A stretch of DNA of 10,772 bases, from positions 1 through 10,772 of the forward strand of contig DEPC01000059.1 in the NCBI GenBank assembly GCA_002358555.1, written 5' to 3'. A program made the translations under genes and the position numbers. This document shows, in pieces, positions 7,201 through 10,772 of this stretch. How positions within the stretch are numbered: position 1 is the first letter of the stretch; every line of letters begins with the position of its first letter. This DNA is from Hungatella sp. UBA3402. Its GTDB lineage: Bacteria > Bacillota > Clostridia > Lachnospirales > Lachnospiraceae. The notes beneath the pieces are model-generated. The model searched no databases. It was not told the DNA's origin and saw only the letters and a program-made list of their open reading frames with translations.

Positions 7201-8472
7201 AATCTTTTCGGGAAGCAAGGCACGAAGCAATTTCAGACAGTTTTCAAAGGCTCCAGGACCAATATATCTTAACTGTTCTGGAAATTCTATGGTCTGTAAG
7301 GTCAGGCAGTCCCGAAAAGCTCCAGCTCCGATTTCCTCTAGAGAATCAGGAAGAAGCACTCGGTCAATGGCTTCATTTCCAGCAAAGGCCTCCTCTGCAA
7401 TAGAAGTAATTCCTTTAGGAATAGCAACCCTAGGTTCACTGCCAAGATAGTTCAAAAGAATGGAACCACTGATACGGAAATTTCCTAAAACCTGTTTTTG
7501 GATAGTTTTGACTAGAGGTGGAATGGATTCTTCTGAAAGATTGGAGATTCCTTCTATGATATAGGAAGTTCCGTCAGGCATACAGACTTCTTTTAGGGAA
7601 CTACAGTTTTTAAATGCATCTTCCTGAATAATCATTTGTTCCTCTTGAAAAGTTATCTTTTCTAGGCTGATACAGTTGCGGAAGGCGCGACTTTCAATCT
7701 CTTTAAGAGAGGAAGGAAAGGTTACAGAGATAATTCCCCGTCTGTCAAAAAAGGAACTTTTTCCCACCCTTTGTATTCCCTCTGGAATATCGACATGTTT
7801 TAAATTGGTAAGAAATTTCACCAGGCATCTGCCATCTAATTCCATCATTCTTAAGATATCAACAGCAATCGTGCGAATCAGAGAAGGAAGTTCCATATCT
7901 CCTGTTATTGCCTCTACAGCATTAGGAATTATAAATTGCTGTCCATCAGAAAAAGAAATCTCAGAAATTCTGCTGCATCCTGTAAAAACATCACAGATAT
8001 CATTTTCCTGTAACTGGGGAGAAATTTCTAGCTTTTTCAACAGAACATCATTGACAAAGACTTGTTTTCCCAAATGTTCTACTCCAGGAATCCATACTTG
8101 AGTAAGACTGTCACAGTAGAGAAATACACAGTCTCCCAAGCTTTTGACAGAAGGAGGAAGAGAGATAGTTTCCAAGCTATGGCACCGATGAAATGCATAA
8201 TCACCCACATAGGAAACACTACTAGGAATCTCAATTTTTTGAAGCTTACGGCATCCTTTAAAAGCACCAGATAGAATACGGCAAAGACCAGAAGGCAGAA
8301 TCACCTTTTCCAGAGAGATACATGCCTTAAAAGCGCCTTCCCCGATAGTATGGACATGTTCAGGGACAGTGATAATTGTTTCTCTGCCCATATAAGACTT
8401 TAAGATGCCATTTTCAATATCAAATTTATTTAAAAAATCACTTTGCAAATCATTTTGTAGATTATTAGTCAT
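4288..8472 (-). CDS. Giant BspA-type leucine-rich-repeat protein, apparently cytoplasmic
   Basis: About 45 units of roughly 23 residues follow the LRR_5 (BspA/TpLRR) pattern AF..C..L..I.LP..V..IG almost end to end. The N-terminus begins MTNNLQND and shows no signal peptide; the C-terminus (ERAFIGIRESIKE) ends within a repeat with no LPXTG, surface-layer or membrane anchor. Most relatives with such repeats are secreted, so this one is more likely an intracellular scaffold or binding protein; the ligand is unknown. Four non-LRR inserts share a pattern, and a polar linker splits the protein near its middle. Many units carry the Cys of AF..C. I place the start at the ATG at 8472, 12 bases after GGAGG; a TTG at 8481 is only three bases from that site, and the open frame reaches a TTG at 8514. 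The reductase gene follows at once, so the two are probably one operon. Confidence 0.9.
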   Translation of the reverse strand: MTNNLQNDLQSDFLNKFDIENGILKSYMGRETIITVPEHVHTIGEGAFKACISLEKVILPSGLCRILSGAFKGCRKLQKIEIPSSVSYVGDYAFHRCHSLETISLPPSVKSLGDCVFLYCDSLTQVWIPGVEHLGKQVFVNDVLLKKLEISPQLQENDICDVFTGCSRISEISFSDGQQFIIPNAVEAITGDMELPSLIRTIAVDILRMMELDGRCLVKFLTNLKHVDIPEGIQRVGKSSFFDRRGIISVTFPSSLKEIESRAFRNCISLEKITFQEEQMIIQEDAFKNCSSLKEVCMPDGTSYIIEGISNLSEESIPPLVKTIQKQVLGNFRISGSILLNYLGSEPRVAIPKGITSIAEEAFAGNEAIDRVLLPDSLEEIGAGAFRDCLTLQTIEFPEQLRYIGPGAFENCLKLLRALLPEKIVKIEDKTFKHCHALKEVILRAHVHEIGEQTFYGCSSLKEIHFPDSLASIGEMAFYRCNALKEVSLLPGLEYVGNLAFAQSGVKKAVLKANGRQYGTDIFFSCLNLRTMILEQGVCHIPDKLAYGCTALKHVILPDTLESVGRNVWEYTPFLENWNQKRKAEEHIPVQSSEISPKMNSRQDIFVKDRLIQEKDEGFDKNSDSATKDLGVIFWDGRGIKGEFYLPEQTKIIAGGAFYGNTSLTVIHFSEHVTWIGAAALKGCTALCHVTWPSSITTAEPEIFSGCVNLETVECPNLFSRSPVLWQSIKKRAFYHCRNIHNLSLKNVHTIEKEALSGCISFVPGQANSLQYVGERAFEDVKLTENIKKSSYLTVIGSIVVSGEDCVGEVQLPEGITAIAPFAFSRNSQITKLILPDSLSQIGDGAFWGCSRLAEIHIPSASCVIGARAFEKCTALLNICIHATDIGPAAFAYCLSLKRVALSGVSVLEHRLFEGCIELEECFCEHASVIKNHCFCGCEKLESFGFEFIEEIGSYAFQNCNSLKQITLYEHTILRPHAFEDCGLLESIHLAGEQNNIHLCEYALSGCTALHQITRQGQLWELQTYTDILSETIPEIVRLLFHSAFSCFEIRNEETLCAYRGYGKIIKIPLGIKRIRAEVFRDILMLKQVSIPKTVEYIGARAFHGTAWIENQRKLSPMVVVNHMLLDGSSCIGDITIPKDIWLVCGWAFAGGMGIEKIRFLSDRIRVEAYAFRNCIYLKELVLADGSLIVFHGISDRKKELPPLAMQAAMDSLNCFKTNEEDVLVECTGNISRLLVADGITAIGDNVFQDGNLLTEITLPLTVTSIGKNSFAGCKWLKAVYHAKGVTSIDSRAFSGCGALEEIELSENLCRIGVKAFENCTSLKEILLPEGVEEIPDKAFFRCHSLQKVHFPSTLKRIGKEAFAFCQSLEMPFIPDRIFVEERAFIGIRESIKE
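4753..4923 (-). other. LRR insert module 4
   Basis: This encodes the segment from ADGSLIVFHGISD through ELPPLAMQ to VECTGN and LLVADGI. It breaks the LRR register and repeats the pattern of the other three inserts: a DG turn, a PPL helix start, an aromatic residue before a beta pair, a G-containing turn, then re-entry at an IP.GI-like LRR strand. Confidence 0.55.
5257..5430 (-). other. LRR insert module 3
   Basis: This encodes RQGQLWELQTYTD, SETIPEIVRLL, CFEIRNEETLCAYRGYG and KIPLGI. It is the most diverged of the four inserts (QG for DG, PEI for PPL), but the order of elements and the length of about 58 residues are kept. Confidence 0.5.
6583..6726 (-). other. Polar linker dividing the LRR protein
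   Basis: About 48 residues rich in Lys, Glu, Asp, Ser and Gln (from KAEEHIPVQSSE to DKNSDSATKDL) contain no LRR unit and look disordered. They sit inside a cap motif that is intact further along: compare TPFLENWNQKRK before the linker and VIFWDGRGIKGEFYLP after it with TAWIENQRKLSPMVVVNHMLLDG encoded near 5150. The linker separates an N-terminal half of about 19 repeats from a C-terminal half of about 26. Confidence 0.55.
7405..7578 (-). other. LRR insert module 2
   Basis: This is the clearest copy: PDGTSYIIEGISNLS, then IPPLVKTIQKQ, FRISGSILLNYLGSE and VAIPKGI. The second half matches the header that opens the protein (FDIENGILKSYMGRE, then TVPEHV), showing that the header is reused inside the array. 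Confidence 0.6.
7777..7950 (-). other. LRR insert module 1
   Basis: This encodes SDGQQFIIPNAVEA, MELPSLIRTIAVDIL, LDGRCLVKFLTN and VDIPEGI. It has the same order of elements as the other inserts; the tyrosine-glycine turn of the header is replaced by FLTN. Confidence 0.55.
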
Positions 8473-8484
8473 AAGAGTCAAAAG

Positions 8485-8489
8485 CCTCC
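8485..8489 (-). promoter_or_regulatory. Ribosome binding site of the LRR gene
   Basis: GGAGG on the minus strand is the only good Shine-Dalgarno match near the gene start. It is 12 bases before the ATG at 8472 and three before a TTG at 8481. It argues against the TTG at 8514, which lies upstream of the site. Confidence 0.6.
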
Positions 8490-8527
8490 ATAAATCATAT
8501 AAAAATGAAACCAATTTTACTCAGTAA

Positions 8528-8555
8528 TGTATATTCATTGAAACCAATAGGGCAA
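8528..8555 (-). promoter_or_regulatory. Possible weak promoter for the LRR-reductase operon
   Basis: On the minus strand, TTGCCC (8550-8555), a 16-base spacer and TATACA (8528-8533) form a plausible but imperfect sigma-A site. No terminator with a T-run is seen between the upstream dihydrouridine synthase gene and this point, so read-through is also possible. Confidence 0.3.
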
Positions 8556-8634
8556 GTCCCCCAATCCACCGCTTTTATCTTTGTGACTTAGAAGTGGGGA
8601 TTTCCTTGATAGCTTACATTTATGTGATATCAAG
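8553..8634. repeat. Two adjacent hairpins after the dus gene; possible solo IS200/IS605-type end
   Basis: CTTGATA (8605-8611) and TATCAAG (8628-8634) form a perfect 7-base stem that contains the dus stop codon. Next to it, CAAG (8553-8556) with CTTG (8605-8608) and AATCCAC (8563-8569) with GTGG..ATT (8594-8602) form a second, bulged structure. On the minus strand the order of elements (GGAAATCCCCACTTCTAAG, a spacer, then GCGGTGGATTGGGG) looks like the right end of IS200/IS605 elements. No tnpA or tnpB is present. No T-run follows, so it is not a good terminator. The IS origin is a weak inference. Confidence 0.35.
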
Positions 8635-9580
8635 AGGCATCGGAAAATATTAACATAATGATTTCTCTTAACTCCTCTAAACTGCCAGTTTGATACAATC
8701 GCTCTTTATACTTTTTGGTTCCTTTTCGTTTCTTCATTCCATAGGAAGCTAACTTTCGCATATAGGCGATGGTAAAGGTTTCATCATAATAGGAAGAAGT
8801 AAGCTCTATTTGTTCTAAAAGAAGTTGTAAGGTTGATTTTTTCCGAGGTTTTCCTGTAAGCTCACTGAAAATAAAAGGATTTTCTAAAGCATAGCGGGCA
8901 ATCATCACTCCATCAGCCCCTGTTCTTTCCATCATTATTTCAGCATCCTTAGCAGAAAAAATTCCACCATTGGCAATAAGAGGAATGGAGACAGCAGCCT
9001 TCGCCTGAGCAATCTCCTCATAACAGCAGTCCCCGTCATACATCATACTGCGGCTGCGTCCATGGACCGTGATTAAATCTGCTCCCGCATCCTCGCACAT
9101 TCGTGCAAATTCAGCGGTAAACATATGGTCTTTTTGGATTCCTGTACGACATTTTATGGTGACAATTTTCCCGCTTTTCTTACAGCCCCGTATCACGGCA
9201 GCAGCCCTTGGCTGATCCAACATCAAAGCGCTGCCCTCGCCACTTTTAAATACATTGGGTACAGGACAGCCCATATTGATATCAATGATAGAAAAATCTT
9301 TCAGAAGTTCAGAGGAGGCCATTTGCTCCATAACTGCAGGGCTGCCTCCCAAAAGTTGGACAGCTTTAAAGGGCTCTTCTTTGGTAGTAAAGAGAAGGCG
9401 ACTGTTGGCTTTGTCCTGATATTTTAATGCATTGGCACTGCACATCTCTGTAAAACACAGGCCAGCTCCAAGCTCATAAGCTAACATTCGGAATGGATAA
9501 CAAGTATATCCGGCAAGAGGAGCCATGATAATATTGGAGGGCAATAAAAGGCCACCAAGACGTAATTTTTTAATTTCCAT
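8630..9580 (-). CDS. dusB: tRNA-dihydrouridine synthase, DusB/NifR3 type
   Basis: This flavoenzyme reduces specific uridines in tRNA to dihydrouridine using FMN and NAD(P)H. The 316-residue product shows the family order: MAPLAGYTCYPFR near the start, DINMGCPVPNVFKSGEGSALM with the catalytic Cys (residue 105), KCRTG, the TVHGRSR loop, IPLIANGGI, and the FMN-phosphate site GADGVMIARYALENPFIF, followed by the helical tRNA-binding tail with MRK. Length is normal for DusB (about 320). The frame stays open upstream to a TTG at 9667, but I choose the ATG at 9580: it gives the usual MEIKKLRLGGL start, and a promoter lies inside the would-be extension. The Shine-Dalgarno site is weak (AGAAAG). Clostridial dus genes often sit beside translation or tRNA genes; none is seen here. 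The specific Dus subtype is less certain than the family. Confidence 0.92.
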   Translation of the reverse strand: MEIKKLRLGGLLLPSNIIMAPLAGYTCYPFRMLAYELGAGLCFTEMCSANALKYQDKANSRLLFTTKEEPFKAVQLLGGSPAVMEQMASSELLKDFSIIDINMGCPVPNVFKSGEGSALMLDQPRAAAVIRGCKKSGKIVTIKCRTGIQKDHMFTAEFARMCEDAGADLITVHGRSRSMMYDGDCCYEEIAQAKAAVSIPLIANGGIFSAKDAEIMMERTGADGVMIARYALENPFIFSELTGKPRKKSTLQLLLEQIELTSSYYDETFTIAYMRKLASYGMKKRKGTKKYKERLYQTGSLEELREIIMLIFSDAS

Positions 9581-9638
9581 AGGGGTGTACTTTCTTTTAT
9601 AAATGGAGTTTAACTTAATTTGTTGTACCAGTACTTTT

Positions 9639-9667
9639 ATTTTAATTGATTCTTCATTAGATAGCAA
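9639..9667 (-). promoter_or_regulatory. Promoter of the dus gene, deciding its start codon
   Basis: On the minus strand, TTGCTA (9662-9667), a 17-base spacer and TAAAAT (9639-9644) match the consensus at 4 of 6 and 5 of 6. The predicted start near 9632 lies downstream of the possible TTG start at 9667 and about 50 bases before the ATG at 9580, which supports the shorter protein. Confidence 0.5.
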
Positions 9668-9775
9668 TGATATCTGAGGAGAATATTTTTAGGAAAATAA
9701 TTACTGATGAGTAAGGTAGATGGATTAATATTAGTAGTAAGTCCTCTCTGCATGTGTTGTAAAATTTAAAGCAAG

Positions 9776-9824
9776 AAAAGACAGAAGGAAAGGAACCAAC
9801 AAGGAGACCTTTCCGCTGTCTTTT
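9776..9824 (-). terminator. Strong hairpin terminator of the siroheme reductase gene
   Basis: The plus-strand arms AAAAGACAGAAGGAAAGG (9776-9793) and CCTTTCCGCTGTCTTTT (9808-9824) pair almost completely around a 14-base loop. On the minus strand the stem ends in CTGTCTTTTCTT, a T-rich tail, about 70 bases after the stop at 9893. The other strand also has a T-run, so it could work in both directions. Confidence 0.8.
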
Positions 9825-9892
9825 TGCCTCTGCATCACATATTTAAAGTTAAGGTAATATCAGTAATATCAACTTTATCTACCCCTATCTCA

Positions 9893-10772
9893 TTACACAA
9901 GGTATCCCTGAGCAATCTCGTTGATTGCTTCTGGTTGTGCCTCATTCCAGGCATTATAATCCATATTACTTTGAGCCACTGTAGTTCCTAATTTCACTAA
10001 AAAGTTGGGGATTTCTGACTGTAGCATTACGCCCACTTCTCGTCCCATGGCTTCTTCTCCCTGGTGCTCATTTCCATTTATATATAAGGTAAACGTAGGT
10101 TCCATAGCGCCATTTACCTTCTTAGCTCCTCCTCGAAAGCCGATTATTCCAGTTTGATGAGTACCACAAGATGAAGGGCAACCAGAAATATGAATCTGAG
10201 GAAGTGCCTTGTCTGGAATATGAGCTTCACGTGCAGCCTGAATGCAGGCATCTAAAAGAGATTGGGAATCTCGTATGCCTTGTTGACAGGTGCTGGCACC
10301 GATACAGCTTACAGATGTCTCGAATAAAGTTCTTGCGCTGTCCTCAGTAAGCTTTATGATAGCTTCTGCTTCTGTACCTGTAAGATTGATGATATACGCC
10401 GTCTCATCTGGACCAAGGCGGAGTTCAGCTGTTGGAATGGATTTAAGAGCATCATTTAAGGCACACAGTACATCTGGGTTTACAATACCTCCCAAGGGAT
10501 GCCATATAACTGTATAAAGTCCTGGCTGCTTTTGCTCTAAAACTCGCCTATTTCCTGTGATATTTTTGTCGCCCTCTTTGTGGATAGGCTCTATGCAAGG
10601 GTGGATAGTTAGGTCCTCTCCTGATGCAAATACTTCCTCTAATTTCTCGTTATATGCCTTAGCATATGCCTCTGCACCACCTAAAGAATCCTGCATATAG
10701 CGGGTGCGGGCTTTTCCTCGGTTTTCATAATTTCCATAAGCTCGAAAAGTCAACCACATAGCTTTGATATAA
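9893..10772 (-). CDS. Nitrite/sulfite reductase, siroheme and 4Fe-4S (N-terminus outside window)
   Basis: The frame is open through the right edge (four more codons, reading YIKA, precede the ATG at 10759), and that ATG has no Shine-Dalgarno site, so it is probably internal. The visible 292 residues are the C-terminal part of a ferredoxin-type nitrite/sulfite reductase (about 500 residues in full). They show the segment FRAYGNYENRGKARTRYM, a second ferredoxin-like half-domain around VIWHPLGGIVNPDVL, and the cofactor motif: Cys152 and Cys158 (SCIGASTCQQG) with Cys194 and Cys198 (SGCPSSCG), numbered from the ATG at 10759. These four Cys bind the 4Fe-4S cluster, one bridging to siroheme. The enzyme makes a six-electron reduction of nitrite to ammonia or sulfite to sulfide in the cytoplasm. 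Sequence alone does not settle the substrate. A strong terminator follows. Confidence 0.9.
   Translation of the reverse strand, partial: YIKAMWLTFRAYGNYENRGKARTRYMQDSLGGAEAYAKAYNEKLEEVFASGEDLTIHPCIEPIHKEGDKNITGNRRVLEQKQPGLYTVIWHPLGGIVNPDVLCALNDALKSIPTAELRLGPDETAYIINLTGTEAEAIIKLTEDSARTLFETSVSCIGASTCQQGIRDSQSLLDACIQAAREAHIPDKALPQIHISGCPSSCGTHQTGIIGFRGGAKKVNGAMEPTFTLYINGNEHQGEEAMGREVGVMLQSEIPNFLVKLGTTVAQSNMDYNAWNEAQPEAINEIAQGYLV

Noticed and set aside
7676..8101. Open frame of 141 codons on the plus strand
   Set aside because: It is antisense to the LRR gene; its composition mirrors the repeat codons on the other strand and no domain is visible.
4288..8472. Repeated DNA that might be a CRISPR or tandem satellite array
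   Set aside because: The periodicity is at protein level (about 23 codons); the DNA copies differ greatly and there are no unique spacers between constant repeats.
8473..8514. TTG at 8514 as the LRR gene start, giving a mildly hydrophobic N-terminus
   Set aside because: It lies upstream of the only good ribosome binding site (8485-8489), has none of its own, and the extension lacks the basic start and cleavage site of a signal peptide.
9125..9427. Open frame of 100 codons on the plus strand
   Set aside because: It is antisense to the highly conserved core of the dihydrouridine synthase and has no start signals.
9581..9667. N-terminal extension of the dihydrouridine synthase to a TTG at 9667
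   Set aside because: There is no Shine-Dalgarno site before the TTG, the predicted promoter lies inside this stretch, and family members start at the MEIKKLRLGGL position.
9845..9876. AAAGTT/AACTTT inverted pair enclosing a doubled GTAATATCA
   Set aside because: The arms are only six A/T-rich bases and the site lies between a stop codon and its terminator, where a regulatory role is unlikely; chance is enough to explain it.

Overview
The window is low-GC DNA with strong purine-rich Shine-Dalgarno sites and protein families typical of gut Clostridia, most likely Lachnospiraceae (Blautia-like). That placement is inferred from gene content and style; no marker gene fixes the genus. Gene order looks like ordinary chromosome: no phage genes, transposase genes, rRNA, tRNA or CRISPR array were seen.

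Layout from left to right. (1) Positions 1-260: the 3' end of a plus-strand gene, probably the C-terminal part of a SIS-type sugar-phosphate-binding protein. A TA-flanked palindromic element (284-381) follows it. (2) 431-2035, minus: a FapA/DUF342 polymer-forming protein with a beta-helix and a coiled coil. (3) 2036-2440: a divergent intergenic region with a convincing promoter on each strand. (4) 2441-3109, plus: a cytidylate-kinase-like protein with a degenerate phosphate-binding loop. (5) 3114-3190: a second TA-flanked palindrome between two convergent genes. (6) 3200-4279 and 4288-8472, minus: an aldo/keto reductase with C-terminal iron-sulfur cysteine clusters, immediately downstream of a giant leucine-rich-repeat protein of about 1394 residues. 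(7) 8630-9580, minus: a DusB-type tRNA-dihydrouridine synthase with its own promoter. (8) 9776-9824: a strong hairpin terminator. (9) 9893 to the right edge, minus: a siroheme/4Fe-4S nitrite or sulfite reductase whose N-terminus lies outside the window.

The least ordinary part is the LRR protein and the reductase joined to it. The LRR protein has about 45 BspA-type (LRR_5) repeats but no visible secretion signal or surface anchor, so it is probably a large cytoplasmic scaffold. It contains four copies of a non-LRR insert with a shared pattern and one polar linker that splits a cap motif. The short gap to the reductase suggests co-translation and perhaps a shared role, which is inference. The dihydrouridine synthase, the FapA-like protein, the kinase-like protein and the siroheme reductase appear to be separate units, and no pathway links them from sequence alone.
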